Shown here: positions 43,773 through 54,782 of the stretch, one piece after another | How positions within the stretch are numbered: the first letter of the stretch is position 1 | How the letters are laid out: each line of letters starts with the position of its first letter | NCBI RefSeq assembly: GCF_038246755.1 | Contig: NZ_CP134706.1 | Location: 5,831,501 to 5,895,500 of the forward strand | Length of the DNA: 64,000 bases | DNA from: Micromonospora sp. FIMYZ51 | GTDB lineage: Bacteria; Actinomycetota; Actinomycetes; Mycobacteriales; Micromonosporaceae | Reading direction: 5' to 3' | Notes under the pieces: model-generated | What the model was told of the DNA's origin: nothing | The model's input: only the letters and a program-made list of their open reading frames with translations | Databases searched by the model: none | Translations under genes and position numbers: made by a program

Positions 43773-44188
43773 CGGTCGGTTCGCTGCACCACGTGGAGCT
43801 CTGGGTACCCGACCTGGGCGCCGCAATGCACAGTTGGGGCTGGCTGCTCGGTGAATTGGGCTGGACGCCCTTCCAGGAGTGGCCGGCCGGTCGCTCCTGG
43901 CGGCTCGGCCCGACCTACCTGGTACTGGAGAAATCCCCCGCACTCTCCGGTCGGCGGCATGACCGGCTCGCGCCCGGCCTGAACCACCTGGCCTTTCACG
44001 CCGGTCCACCCGCCGCGGTGGACCGGCTGGTCGAGCAGGCCCCAGCGTACGGCTGGGAGTTGCTCTTTCCCGACCGCCACCCGTACGCCGGCGGCATCGA
44101 CACCTACGCCGCGTACCTGACCGACGGGCAGGGTTACGAGGTGGAACTGGTGGCATCCGATGGCGAGCCGCCCGGCCCGTCGCGCTGA
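43769..44188 (+). CDS. VOC/glyoxalase-fold protein
   Basis: The 139-residue protein of the vicinal oxygen chelate superfamily has SLHHVELWVPDLGAA and GLNHLAFHAGPPAAVDRL marking the two beta-alpha-beta modules, with His and Glu ligands (VELVASDGE at the end). The GTG at 43769 overlaps the upstream stop as GTGA, with GGAGG just before; an ATG at 43748 is an alternative. Substrate unknown. Homologues occur next to unrelated genes, so context says little. Confidence 0.82.
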   Translation: MTVGSLHHVELWVPDLGAAMHSWGWLLGELGWTPFQEWPAGRSWRLGPTYLVLEKSPALSGRRHDRLAPGLNHLAFHAGPPAAVDRLVEQAPAYGWELLFPDRHPYAGGIDTYAAYLTDGQGYEVELVASDGEPPGPSR

Positions 44189-44354
44189 GCGGGCTCGGCC
44201 GGGAGCAGGACGGTGCGGCCGGGCCGGAAAGGAGTTCGTCAGCGTCCGCGCTAACCAACCGGCCGTGCGCATCACCCTGACCGGCCAGCGGTACGAGGCA
44301 CTGGTCGTCGGTGTCGACGACGCGGCGGCCGTGGCGGCTGCGGTACGCCGATGA
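44160..44354 (+). CDS. Doubtful small reading frame
   Basis: A 64-codon frame overlaps the end of the VOC gene. Only its second half (from a GTG near 44268: VRITLTGQRYEALVVGVDDA) looks protein-like, with a beta-hairpin and helix pattern. An AAGGAG at 44230-44235 is followed by GTC codons but no usable start, which hints at a mutated start or a gene remnant. I would not count it as a gene without homologues. Confidence 0.25.
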   Translation: MASRPARRAERARPGAGRCGRAGKEFVSVRANQPAVRITLTGQRYEALVVGVDDAAAVAAAVRR

Positions 44355-44399
44355 GCACCGACCGCGCACTCGATACGAGCTGACCTGACCCGAAGACGC

Positions 44400-44437
44400 C
44401 GGAAAGCCGGCACCCGCTCCCGGGTGCCGGCTTTCCG
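44400..44437. terminator. Strong bidirectional terminator
   Basis: A perfect 17-bp stem (CGGAAAGCCGGCACCCG and complement) with a CTCC loop is followed by TTC on one strand. It lies between the rightward VOC gene and the leftward secreted protein gene, 11 bp from the latter's stop codon. Confidence 0.85.
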
Positions 44438-44448
44438 TTCGTCTGTGG

Positions 44449-45039
44449 TCAGCTGTTCCAGTGTTCGGCGACCAGGTCAGCGGCCTGCTGCTCCCACTGG
44501 GCGTACAGGAACGGGTGCGCCGACACCTGCACCGTCTGCGCGGCCTCGGTCAACGGCATCTCCTGCCACCCGTCGACCTGCTTCAGACCCTTCAGGAACG
44601 CCGTGGTCGAGTACTGCGGATCGGTGATCTGCTCCACCGTGCCCCAACCCGAGGACGGACGCTGCTGGAACAGGCCCTGCGAGTCGTGGTCGTTGCGGTC
44701 ACCGAGGTGACCCAGGTTCTCCAGCTTCGACTCCTGCAACGCGGTCGCGATCGACACCACCGCGGCCCGCTCGTCCATACCGGCCTTCTTCGTCGCCGCG
44801 ATGATCGCCTTCACGTTCTCGGTCTGCTCATCGGTCAACTCGATCCGCGACTGCTCACCCTGCACACCATGCGGAATCAGCTTGCTGTTGTCGGGCTTGT
44901 CGGCCTGCACCACACCCACCGGCTTACCGGCAGCCAGCGCGCCACCATCGACGTGCGCCGCGACCGGACCGGCGACCATGCCACCGGCAAAAGCCAGACC
45001 AGCAATACCCAACACACTCTTACGCAGCATCGTGTTCAT
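44449..45039 (-). CDS. Secreted lysozyme-fold-like protein
   Basis: The 196-residue exported protein has a signal peptide ending near AAHA (residue 29). The mature part contains TALQESKLENLGHLGDR, then SQGLFQQRPSSGWG, which resembles the Glu-containing helix and the QGLFQ pattern of lytic-transglycosylase or Rpf-like folds. Glu in ALQES is the candidate catalytic residue. It may act on peptidoglycan during growth or spore germination; this is inference. The ATG at 45039 has GGAG 8 nt upstream. Confidence 0.75.
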   Translation of the reverse strand: MNTMLRKSVLGIAGLAFAGGMVAGPVAAHVDGGALAAGKPVGVVQADKPDNSKLIPHGVQGEQSRIELTDEQTENVKAIIAATKKAGMDERAAVVSIATALQESKLENLGHLGDRNDHDSQGLFQQRPSSGWGTVEQITDPQYSTTAFLKGLKQVDGWQEMPLTEAAQTVQVSAHPFLYAQWEQQAADLVAEHWNS

Positions 45040-45513
45040 GACAAAGGCTCCATTCGGGGGTTGGCGCACACACCGACGACACGGGGGATGCCGGGCGCAC
45101 GCAAGCACCGTCCGGCGCTCACAAACAAGGGAAAGATCAGAGATCCAGCACGCGGGGCCAGAAAGCCACTTCGCGACGCCGGGACCAGGTATAACCACCG
45201 CCGGCCCGCCATCATTCCGGGCCCCACGACCCGGGGCACATCCCAGGGGCCTGCTGCGGTCGGTCACCCGGTTACAACGCCCCGGCCACCCCGCCGATTC
45301 CGCGCCCAGGATGCCGCCGGTCACAGCGGGATACGACAGCCGGCAGGGCATCTGACATACCACGCGAAGACCCCGGTCGAGCGAAGGCGGACACCTGGCA
45401 CATCCGGGCAGAGCGCACGCAGCGCGCGGTCTGGCCCGCCGTGCCCGGCGGAGGGATCACGCCTGACCGCCCGGAGCCGGGCACGGCGGGCCACACCCCT
45501 CAAGCGGTGGAGA
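45040..45513. other. 474-bp upstream region of the secreted protein gene
   Basis: No gene is evident on either strand. Read leftward it contains GTTGTAACCGGGTGACC (near 45262-45278), several GC hairpins (for example around 45225-45255) and GGTTATACC (45188-45196), any of which may be promoter or leader elements. I looked for a c-di-AMP riboswitch because cell-wall lytic genes in actinobacteria often have one, and did not find its conserved strings. Confidence 0.4.
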
Positions 45514-45969
45514 TCAGGCCGCCGGCCAGTCCTGGGAGGCCACACGTGGCGAGACCGCCCCCGGAGGGGCGGCCTCAAGCCAGGAGAGGAATCCGGTGAC
45601 CGTGGACCGCGCCATGGCGATCTCGACCGGAGCGTGTCGACTGGTACAGCGGAGGATGATCCAGTCAGCCGGCATGGACATCCGTTCCTGCCCCTCGGGC
45701 AGTCGCCGTCGCTCCACGGCGAGCGTGTCGCGGGACAGCACCCGCCGGGGGCGTACCGCGAAACTGAACATCCGGTACCAGCGGAGTTCGTCGCCGACGA
45801 ACCGGCCGAAGCCGGGCGCCCAGCCACGACCGTCGAGCACGGTGGTGGTACGGACGCTGAGCCGGATGATGCCCCCGCTACGCGTGACCAGGGCCCGCCG
45901 AATGAAGAGGAACAGGATCGCGCCGAGGACTACGGCGAATCCGATTCCGATTCCTTCGACGATCTCCAT
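45514..45969 (-). CDS. DUF2550 membrane protein
   Basis: The 151-residue protein has one N-terminal membrane segment (residues 5-24) and a soluble domain with GRFVGDELRWYRMFSF and RRVLSRDTLAVERRR, typical of DUF2550. It directly follows atpC (12 bp gap), as in mycobacteria and streptomycetes. The function is unknown; the fixed linkage suggests coupling to ATP synthase expression or assembly. Confidence 0.88.
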   Translation of the reverse strand: MEIVEGIGIGFAVVLGAILFLFIRRALVTRSGGIIRLSVRTTTVLDGRGWAPGFGRFVGDELRWYRMFSFAVRPRRVLSRDTLAVERRRLPEGQERMSMPADWIILRCTSRHAPVEIAMARSTVTGFLSWLEAAPPGAVSPRVASQDWPAA

Positions 45970-45981
45970 CGGCGGGTCGGC

Positions 45982-46263
45982 TCAGTTGCCCGCAGCGGAG
46001 GTCGGGGTCGCGGTCTCGGCCAGCACCGTGACACCCCGGTCGCTCACCGACAGGAAACCGCCGGCCACCTCGTAGGCGATCTGCTCGCCACCGGGAAGCT
46101 TGATGCGTACCTGACCGGGCTCGGCGAGTTGACCGAGCATGGGCGCGTGACCCGGCAGCACGCCCAGCTCACCCTCGGTCGTCCGGGCGGTGACCAACTC
46201 GGCCTTGCCGGACCAGACCTTCTCCTCGACGGCCACGAGCTGGACGTTAAGCGGCTCTGCCAC
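45982..46263 (-). CDS. atpC: ATP synthase F1 epsilon subunit
   Basis: The 93-residue protein is the short epsilon subunit (LNVQLVAVEEKVWSG, GVLPGHAPMLGQLAEPG). Actinobacterial epsilon is often shortened, and here the C-terminal helical domain is essentially absent. The GTG start has AAGGAGA 5 nt upstream. Unusually, an LCP gene lies between it and atpD. Confidence 0.93.
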   Translation of the reverse strand: MAEPLNVQLVAVEEKVWSGKAELVTARTTEGELGVLPGHAPMLGQLAEPGQVRIKLPGGEQIAYEVAGGFLSVSDRGVTVLAETATPTSAAGN

Positions 46264-46351
46264 GCTGTCTCCTTGCTGAGCGGCGGATTGGGGAAATTCT
46301 AGTCGCGCCTCGGACCTGTTCATCATGCGGGTGCCGAGACCTGCGCCACGA

Positions 46352-47509
46352 TCAGCCCTTGTTCACCAGCTTGGGATGTTCCAGCAGGAAGTGATCCAGC
46401 AGATTCCGTTCCAGGGCGACGAAGAAATCCTCGACCTCGGGCTCGAACCGCTCACCGCGGTACTTCCCGTTCTCGAAGACGCCACCGCCCGGTAGCTTGA
46501 TCATCTGGATGTTTCCGGGACGGATGTCCTTGAGTGCGAGGCCGAAGTCGACCACGCTGTGGCCCCGACCGCTGAAGATCAGCGACTCGCCGGCCGCCCG
46601 GAGCACCCGGTCCAGCTTCACCGGGTTGGTCACCACGTCGGCGCTGAACGCCTGGCCGGCCATCGCCTTGACGAACTGCTGCTGGTGCCGCTGCCGTCCG
46701 TAGTCACCGTCGGGCACCCCGTTCTCCGGGTACCGCTGGCGGACGTAGTCAAGCGCCTGCCAGCCGCTCAGGTGCTGCTTACCCTTCGGGTAGACCGCCT
46801 GTGGCCCGATGTAACCCTCGCCGTTGGGGTTGCCCTTGCGATGCTTGCCGTCCGGTTCGCGGTGTTCGGAGCGGACCTCCCGCTCGATGTTCATGGTGAC
46901 GCCACCCATGGCGTCGACGATCTTCCTGAATCCGGCGAAGTTGATGATCGCGCCAGCGTCGAAGCGCTTGATCCCGGTGACCTTCTGTGCGGTGAGAGCG
47001 AGCAGTTCGAAGCCGCGCGCCGGGTCCGGCTTCCCGTCGGGCACCCGGCTGCCGAACGACATCGCGTCGTTCAGCTTGCTTGTGGTGCCGTTGAAGCCCG
47101 CCTTGGGAAACGGCGGGATCTCGACGTAGAGGTCTCGCGGCAGCGAGAAGAGGTACGCCCGGTCCAACTCCTCGGGCACATGCAGGACCATGATCGCGTC
47201 GGCCAGGGGCGGGGTGTCGTCGTCCCGCGGGTCGATGCCGACCAGCAGGATGTTGAGCGGACCCTTGATGTCGCTCTTACGTTCGCTGGCACCGGCCGCC
47301 TGATCGCCGAAGAGGTCCGCCTTGCCGACCGCGCCCTCGTAGCGGGCCATCAGCGCCTCGGCACCCACCAGGGACGTGCCGCTGAGCACCATCAGGACGA
47401 CACCGAAGATGGTGCAGAGCTGCGCCCAGCGGGGCACGCCCCGCCACACGGACGGTTTACCGCCACGCCTGCCGCGCCTGCCACCCCTGCCGGCCTTGCC
47501 CACGAGCAT
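46352..47509 (-). CDS. LytR-CpsA-Psr (LCP) family protein
   Basis: The 385-residue protein has a basic N-terminus, one membrane segment (about residues 32-52) and an extracellular LCP domain: NILLVGIDPRDDDTPPLADA, LFSLPRDLYVEIP, KLNDAMSFG and RQRYPENGVPDGDYGRQRH. LCP proteins transfer polymers such as teichoic acids or arabinogalactan onto peptidoglycan. An ATG at 47509 abuts its GGAG; a GTG at 47503 has better spacing. It sits between atpD and atpC, an unusual position. Confidence 0.9.
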   Translation of the reverse strand: MLVGKAGRGGRRGRRGGKPSVWRGVPRWAQLCTIFGVVLMVLSGTSLVGAEALMARYEGAVGKADLFGDQAAGASERKSDIKGPLNILLVGIDPRDDDTPPLADAIMVLHVPEELDRAYLFSLPRDLYVEIPPFPKAGFNGTTSKLNDAMSFGSRVPDGKPDPARGFELLALTAQKVTGIKRFDAGAIINFAGFRKIVDAMGGVTMNIEREVRSEHREPDGKHRKGNPNGEGYIGPQAVYPKGKQHLSGWQALDYVRQRYPENGVPDGDYGRQRHQQQFVKAMAGQAFSADVVTNPVKLDRVLRAAGESLIFSGRGHSVVDFGLALKDIRPGNIQMIKLPGGGVFENGKYRGERFEPEVEDFFVALERNLLDHFLLEHPKLVNKG

Positions 47510-47676
47510 CTCCGTTTCGTCGCGCCCCCTGGGGGATACGTGCGCGCGTAGCCGATTGGTTGAACATTCTCGCCGCCCACTTGCAAAGAGCGTGGCTAGA
47601 CGGTATCTCGCGATCGACCAGATCGCCGAGCACCGAACCGTCGCCGACGGCACCGGGTGGCTCGGCGCGACAATGC

Positions 47677-47712
47677 GGAAGGCCGCCCCGGCGTTCACCG
47701 GGACGGCCTTCC
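47677..47712 (-). terminator. Terminator after atpD
   Basis: A 15-bp stem with one mismatch (GGAAGGCCGCCCCGG pairing with CCGGGACGGCCTTCC, 6-nt loop) lies 25 bp past the atpD stop and before the LCP gene. It would end or attenuate the main atp transcript ahead of the LCP gene and atpC. Confidence 0.75.
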
Positions 47713-47736
47713 TGCGTCGGGTCGAGGACCCGGACG

Positions 47737-50111
<2,375 letters not shown>

Positions 50112-50120
50112 GGCCCGGCC

Positions 50121-51767
50121 CTACTGCTTCTGGGCCGGAGCCCCGCCGCTGTAGCGAGTGACCGTCTCGTGCTCGGCCTCGCCCTCCAGCGGCGCCGCCG
50201 GCGCCTCGTTGATCGAGCGCTCGTCCTCGCGGCCGAGGAAGCCCTGCTTGAACTCGGTGACGGCCGCGTCGAGGGTCGCGATGATCTCGTCGTCCCACTT
50301 GTTGTCGGCGATCGCCTGGAGGGTGGCGCTGTGCTTACGCCGCAGGTGCTCCAGGAACTGCGTCTCGAAGCGCCGCACGTCGCCGACCGGGACGTCGTCC
50401 AGCTTGCCCTCGGTGCCGGCCCAGACCGAGACGACCTCGTCCTGCACCGGGTACGGCGAGTAGTTCGGCTGCTTGAGCAGCTCCACCAGCCGGTAGCCGC
50501 GGTCGAGCTGCGAGCGGGAGGCCTTGTCCAGGTCGGAGGCGAAGGCGGCGAACGCCTCCAGCTCACGGAACTGGGCCAGGTTCAGCCGCAGCGAACCGGC
50601 GACCTTGCGCATCGGCTTCACCTGGGCGGCGCCACCGACCCGGGAGACCGAGGTGCCGACGTTGATGGCCGGCCGGACGCCCTGGTTGAACAGGTCGGTC
50701 TCCAGGAAGATCTGACCGTCGGTGATCGAGATGACGTTTGTCGGGATGAAGGCCGAGATGTCGTTGGCCTTCGTCTCGATGATCGGCAGGCCGGTCATCG
50801 AGCCGCCGCCCATCTCGTCGGAGAGCTTCGCGCAGCGCTCCAGCAGCCGGGAGTGCAGGTAGAAGACGTCACCCGGGTACGCCTCACGGCCCGGCGGGCG
50901 ACGCAGCAGCAGCGACACGGCCCGGTACGCCTCGGCCTGCTTGCTCAGGTCGTCGAAGACGATCAGGACGTGCTTGCCGCCGTACATCCAGTGCTGGCCG
51001 ATGGAGGAGCCGGTGTAGGGGGCGAGGTACTTGAAGCCGGCCGGGTCCGAGGCCGGGGAGGCGACGATTGTGGTGTACTCCATCGCGCCCGCCTCCTCCA
51101 GCTGCCCCTTGATCGAGGCGATGGTGGAGGCCTTCTGGCCGATCGCGACGTAGATGCAGCGGACCTGCTTCTTCGGGTCGCCGGAGGCCCAGTTCTCCCG
51201 CTGGTTGAGGATGGCGTCCAGGGCGACCGTGGTCTTGCCGGTCTTCCGGTCACCGATGATCAGCTGCCGCTGGCCGCGACCGATCGGGGTCATCGCGTCG
51301 ATGGCCTTGATGCCGGTTTGCAGCGGCTCGAAGACGGACTGCCGGGCCATCACGTTCGGAGCCTGCAGCTCCAGCTCGCGGTAGCCCTCGTCGGCGATCT
51401 CACCGAGGCCGTCGATCGGCTGGCCGAGCGCGTTTACCACGCGGCCGAGGAAGGCGTCACCGATCGGCACCGAGAGCACCCGGCCGGTGCGCTTGACCCG
51501 CTGCCCCTCCTCGATACCGGAGTAGTCGCCGAGGACGACGACACCGATCTCCCGGACGTCGAGGTTCAGCGCCACGCCGAGCGTGCCGTCCTCGAACTCC
51601 AGCAGCTCGTTGGTCATGGTCGAGGGCAGGCCCTCGACGTGGGCGATGCCGTCACCGGTGTCGGAGACGGTGCCGACCTCCTCACGGGAGACGTCGGGCG
51701 AGTAGGAGGAGACATAGCGCTCCAATGCGCCGCGGATCTCCTCCGTCGAGATGGTCAGCTCGGCCAT
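50121..51767 (-). CDS. atpA: ATP synthase F1 alpha subunit
   Basis: The 548-residue non-catalytic nucleotide-binding subunit has Walker [14 protein letters not shown] (Lys where many have Gln at the fourth position) and the downstream [20 protein letters not shown]. The C-terminal extension of about 35 residues is typical of actinobacteria and in mycobacteria restrains ATP hydrolysis. AAGGAAGCAGAGG precedes the ATG. Confidence 0.98.
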   Translation of the reverse strand: MAELTISTEEIRGALERYVSSYSPDVSREEVGTVSDTGDGIAHVEGLPSTMTNELLEFEDGTLGVALNLDVREIGVVVLGDYSGIEEGQRVKRTGRVLSVPIGDAFLGRVVNALGQPIDGLGEIADEGYRELELQAPNVMARQSVFEPLQTGIKAIDAMTPIGRGQRQLIIGDRKTGKTTVALDAILNQRENWASGDPKKQVRCIYVAIGQKASTIASIKGQLEEAGAMEYTTIVASPASDPAGFKYLAPYTGSSIGQHWMYGGKHVLIVFDDLSKQAEAYRAVSLLLRRPPGREAYPGDVFYLHSRLLERCAKLSDEMGGGSMTGLPIIETKANDISAFIPTNVISITDGQIFLETDLFNQGVRPAINVGTSVSRVGGAAQVKPMRKVAGSLRLNLAQFRELEAFAAFASDLDKASRSQLDRGYRLVELLKQPNYSPYPVQDEVVSVWAGTEGKLDDVPVGDVRRFETQFLEHLRRKHSATLQAIADNKWDDEIIATLDAAVTEFKQGFLGREDERSINEAPAAPLEGEAEHETVTRYSGGAPAQKQ

Positions 51768-51860
51768 CCTCTGCTTCCTTAAGTATCAGGGGCCCGGGAT
51801 ACCTAGTACCGACCGGTCCTCGGGGCGACTGTCGTTTCCGGGCGCTTCGCGGGGTGCTGG

Positions 51861-52682
51861 TCAGCGCTTCGCGAGCGCGTTACGGGTCTCGTTGAGGCGG
51901 CGCAGGATCGTCCCGTCGTACAGGTCCGAACCCACCCGGACGCTCGCTCCGCCGAGGATCGTCGGGTCAACCGTAAGCTTGACAGCGACCTGTCGATCGT
52001 ATATGGCGGAAAGCTGATCGCCCAGCCGTCGCTCCTCGTCCTCACTGAGCGGCGCCGCGACGGTCACGTACGCGACCTGCCGGTCGCGCCGCTCGGCCGC
52101 CAGCTCCACCAGGCGGGACAGCGCGACGGAGAACGTCCGACCGCCGAAGCCGGCCAGCGCCGCCTCGATCAGCCGCACCGTCGCCGGCCGGGCCTTGCCC
52201 GTCAGGAGCATCCCGACCAGCTCGGCCCGCTGTGGCACCGGCGCGTTCGGGTCGGACAGGGCGTTCGAGAGCTGCGGGTCCGCGGCGACCACCTGGCCGA
52301 AGCGGAACAGCTCGTCCTCCACCTCGCTCAGCTCACCGGCGCGGTCAGCGCTGCCGAGCAGCGCCTGCACGCCGAGGCGCTCGGCGCCGTCGAGCAGCTC
52401 CGACGGCGCCGACCAGCGGCCGGCCACAAGCGCACCGAGCAGGTCGAGCGTCTCCGCGCCGACCTTGCCAGCGAGCACCGAGGTCAGCAGCCCGGTCCGG
52501 TCCGCACCGTCCCGGGCCGGGTCGGAGAGCGCCCGGCGCAGCCGGACCTCCCGCCGCAGCAGGTCCGCCACGGCGAGCAGTTCGCCGCCGGTGGTGGCCA
52601 CCGTCGACGCCTCGGTGCCCCGGACGTACTCCTCCAGCCGCTGGGCCGCGGCGGCGTAGGACTCCCGGCTGGCGGCCTGCAT
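51861..52682 (-). CDS. atpH: ATP synthase delta subunit
   Basis: The 273-residue peripheral stalk subunit is about 90 residues longer than the E. coli form, with an actinobacterial N-terminal extension. The core signature RLVELAAERRDRQVAYVTVA and VDPTILGGASVRVGSDLYDG are present. Its ATG overlaps the atpF stop by one base (TGATG). Confidence 0.96.
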   Translation of the reverse strand: MQAASRESYAAAAQRLEEYVRGTEASTVATTGGELLAVADLLRREVRLRRALSDPARDGADRTGLLTSVLAGKVGAETLDLLGALVAGRWSAPSELLDGAERLGVQALLGSADRAGELSEVEDELFRFGQVVAADPQLSNALSDPNAPVPQRAELVGMLLTGKARPATVRLIEAALAGFGGRTFSVALSRLVELAAERRDRQVAYVTVAAPLSEDEERRLGDQLSAIYDRQVAVKLTVDPTILGGASVRVGSDLYDGTILRRLNETRNALAKR

Positions 52683-53212
52683 CAGCGGGCCCCCGCGCTC
52701 TCGAGATCGGTGAGGAACCGCTCGACGGTGCCCTTACGGCGGGCCTCGTCGGCGAGCGACTCGCCCACGATCCGGCTGGCCAGGTCGACCGCGAGGCCGC
52801 CGACCTCCGCGCGCAGCTCGCGCACGATGGTCTGGCGCTCCACGGCCAGCGACTCCCGGCCGGCGGCGATGATCCGGTCCGATTCCTCCCGGGCCTTGGC
52901 CAGGATTTCGGTACGGATCGACTCGGCGTCGGCGCGAGCGTCGTCCCGGATCTGCGCCGCCTCGGTACGCACCTCGGCGAGCTGGGCCCGGTACTGCTCG
53001 AGCAGCTGGTTGGCCTCGGCCTGAGCAGCCTCCGCGCGCTTGAGGCCGCCCTCGATCGCGTCGACCCGCGCCTGGTACATCGTCTCCATGCGCGGCATGA
53101 CGAACTTCAGCAGGACGAAGCAGAGCAGGGCGAAGGCGATCGACCCGATGACGAGCTCCTGCCAGATCGGCACGAGCGGGTGGTGCTCCACGCCTTCAGC
53201 GGCGAGATTCAT
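52682..53212 (-). CDS. atpF: ATP synthase Fo b subunit
   Basis: The 176-residue peripheral stalk subunit has an N-terminal membrane helix (residues 18-38) followed by a long polar helix (RVDAIEGGLKRAEAAQAEAN...). It starts 31 bp after atpE. Confidence 0.96.
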   Translation of the reverse strand: MNLAAEGVEHHPLVPIWQELVIGSIAFALLCFVLLKFVMPRMETMYQARVDAIEGGLKRAEAAQAEANQLLEQYRAQLAEVRTEAAQIRDDARADAESIRTEILAKAREESDRIIAAGRESLAVERQTIVRELRAEVGGLAVDLASRIVGESLADEARRKGTVERFLTDLESAGAR

Positions 53213-53243
53213 GTCAGACCTCCGGGTCGAGGAGTGCGGCGCG

Positions 53244-53471
53244 TCAGCCGCCGACTGCGAACGCGAGCACCAGGCCGAACAGCGCGAGCGCCTCGGCCAT
53301 GGCGAAGCCCAGGATCAGCCAGGTGCGGTTGTAGCCGGCCGACTCCGGCTGGCGGGCGCTGGCCTGGATGTAGGCCGAGAAGATGATGGCCACACCAATG
53401 GCACCACCGATGGCGGCGAGGCCGTAGCCGATGGTGTTGACGCTGCCCTCGACGGCGGCAATAACGTCCAT
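53244..53471 (-). CDS. atpE: ATP synthase Fo c subunit
   Basis: The 75-residue rotor subunit has two membrane helices joined by an ARQPE loop. The proton-carrying residue is Glu60 in GFAMAEALALFGLV. No sodium-binding Gln/Ser signature is evident, so it should be proton-driven. AGGAGG precedes the ATG. A hairpin lies just upstream. Confidence 0.98.
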   Translation of the reverse strand: MDVIAAVEGSVNTIGYGLAAIGGAIGVAIIFSAYIQASARQPESAGYNRTWLILGFAMAEALALFGLVLAFAVGG

Positions 53472-53492
53472 TGCGGGTATTCCTCCTAGTAG

Positions 53493-53512
53493 ACGCGTGA
53501 CTTCTCACGCGT
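53493..53512 (-). other. Hairpin between atpB and atpE
   Basis: A perfect 8-bp stem, ACGCGTGA/TCACGCGT, with a CTTC loop lies 22 bp upstream of atpE inside the operon. It may stabilise the processed atpE mRNA, as the c subunit is needed in excess. Confidence 0.55.
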
Positions 53513-53566
53513 ACGCGGTCGTGCCGGAAGCTTGGTCGGGCCGGGCGGCCCGCCGGGGTCTGTGGA

Positions 53567-54346
53567 TCAGTGCTCGTCTGCCAGCGAGCTGCCGATGTAG
53601 TTGGCGGACAGGATCACGAAGACGTACGCCTGCAACAGCGAGACGAGCACCTCGAAGAAGGCCATCAGGATCGCCATCAGGAACGCGGCGACCGAGGACA
53701 CCTGAATGAAGAGGTTGTCCGAGGCGAGCATCACGAAGCCACCGACGGTGAAGACCAGCAGGATCAGGTGGCCGGCAAACATGTTTGCGAAGAGACGCAC
53801 CGCAAGCGTGAACGGCCGGACGATGAACGTCTGAAGGAACTCGATCGGGATCAGCAGAATGTGCATCGGCCACGGCACGCCCGGCAGGATCAGGCTCTGC
53901 TTGAGGTATTGCCCAAGACCGTGCTTGCGGGCTCCGATGTAGATGTACATCACGTAGGAGACCAGGGCGAGCACGATCGGGAAGGCAATGTGCGAGTTCG
54001 GCGAGATCTGCAACCCGGGGGTGATCCCGAAGAGGTTGGTCAGCGCGATAAAACAGAACAGCACCGTGAAGTAGGGCGCGAACTTGATGCCTTCCTTGCC
54101 CATCTGTTCCCGGGCGATGTTGTCCCGCACCAGGCCGTAGATCGACTCCGCCATCCACTGGCCCTTACTCGGCACCAGCTTCGGGTTCCGGTAGGTGGCC
54201 ATGAAGAAGATGATCAGCAGCCCGACGGCCAGCCAGATCATGAGGGTGAACTTCGTGACCCACGGACCGGCGACATCCGGCAGGTAGAAGTCTTCGACCC
54301 TCGGGGGCCAGGGAAGGCCCTCAGCGGCGACAAGCTGTCCGCTCAC
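53567..54346 (-). CDS. atpB: ATP synthase Fo a subunit
   Basis: The 259-residue stator channel subunit has membrane helices through its length. The essential Arg is in FTLAVRLFANMFAGHL and the C-terminal helix is FVILSANYIGSSL. The GTG at 54346 has GGAGG 8 nt upstream. It heads the canonical a-c-b-delta-alpha-gamma-beta order. Confidence 0.96.
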   Translation of the reverse strand: MSGQLVAAEGLPWPPRVEDFYLPDVAGPWVTKFTLMIWLAVGLLIIFFMATYRNPKLVPSKGQWMAESIYGLVRDNIAREQMGKEGIKFAPYFTVLFCFIALTNLFGITPGLQISPNSHIAFPIVLALVSYVMYIYIGARKHGLGQYLKQSLILPGVPWPMHILLIPIEFLQTFIVRPFTLAVRLFANMFAGHLILLVFTVGGFVMLASDNLFIQVSSVAAFLMAILMAFFEVLVSLLQAYVFVILSANYIGSSLADEH

Positions 54347-54388
54347 CGTGTCATCCTCCGCACTCGACAGACCCGCGCGTGCCGGCAC

Positions 54389-54610
54389 TCAGGCACTGAG
54401 CCTCTTCATGATCAGGTAGATCGCTCCGGCTGCGCCGAGCATCATGCCCACGGCGATCCCGATGCCGGTCGGCAATCCGAGGAGGTCCCCCGCCAACCAG
54501 CCGAGGAATCCCCACACCACGATGCCAGCGAACAGGTAGCCAAATACGGCTCCGGCTGCGCCCTTTGACGGGTATCCGTCGGGGCGGTCGCGGTGTGGGT
54601 TGTCGGCCAT
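54389..54610 (-). CDS. AtpZ/AtpI-type small membrane protein
   Basis: The 73-residue protein has two membrane helices (GYLFAGIVVWGFLGWLAGDL and GIAVGMMLGAAGAIYLIM) in the AtpZ pattern and lies directly before atpB. AtpZ/AtpI proteins assist c-ring assembly or ion supply. The ATG at 54610 follows a possible promoter (TGATAGTGTT near 54619-54628) embedded in an imperfect CGAAACACT...AGTGTTCG inverted repeat. Confidence 0.82.
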   Translation of the reverse strand: MADNPHRDRPDGYPSKGAAGAVFGYLFAGIVVWGFLGWLAGDLLGLPTGIGIAVGMMLGAAGAIYLIMKRLSA

Positions 54611-54721
54611 GACGAGGCGAACACTATCAGCCGAGTGTTTCGCGAGTGTGCGGCACCCCCCACACTGCGAACAGCGTGCGGGCGGCGGGTACGGGCGCGT
54701 CAAGCCGTGCGTCAGCCTACT

Positions 54722-54743
54722 CCTGTCCAGCCAGCCGGACAGG
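54722..54743 (-). terminator. Weak hairpin after the AtpI-like gene
   Basis: A 7-bp stem CCTGTCC/GGACAGG with an 8-nt loop lies 40 bp past the stop of the AtpI-like gene. It may attenuate readthrough into the atp operon. Confidence 0.4.
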
Positions 54744-54782
54744 CCGACGAAACACCCGGAAACGCCAGCCGTACGGACAGTG

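Noticed and set aside
45040..45513. c-di-AMP (ydaO) riboswitch upstream of the secreted lysozyme-like gene
   Set aside because: The conserved strings of that riboswitch were not found by eye on the coding strand.
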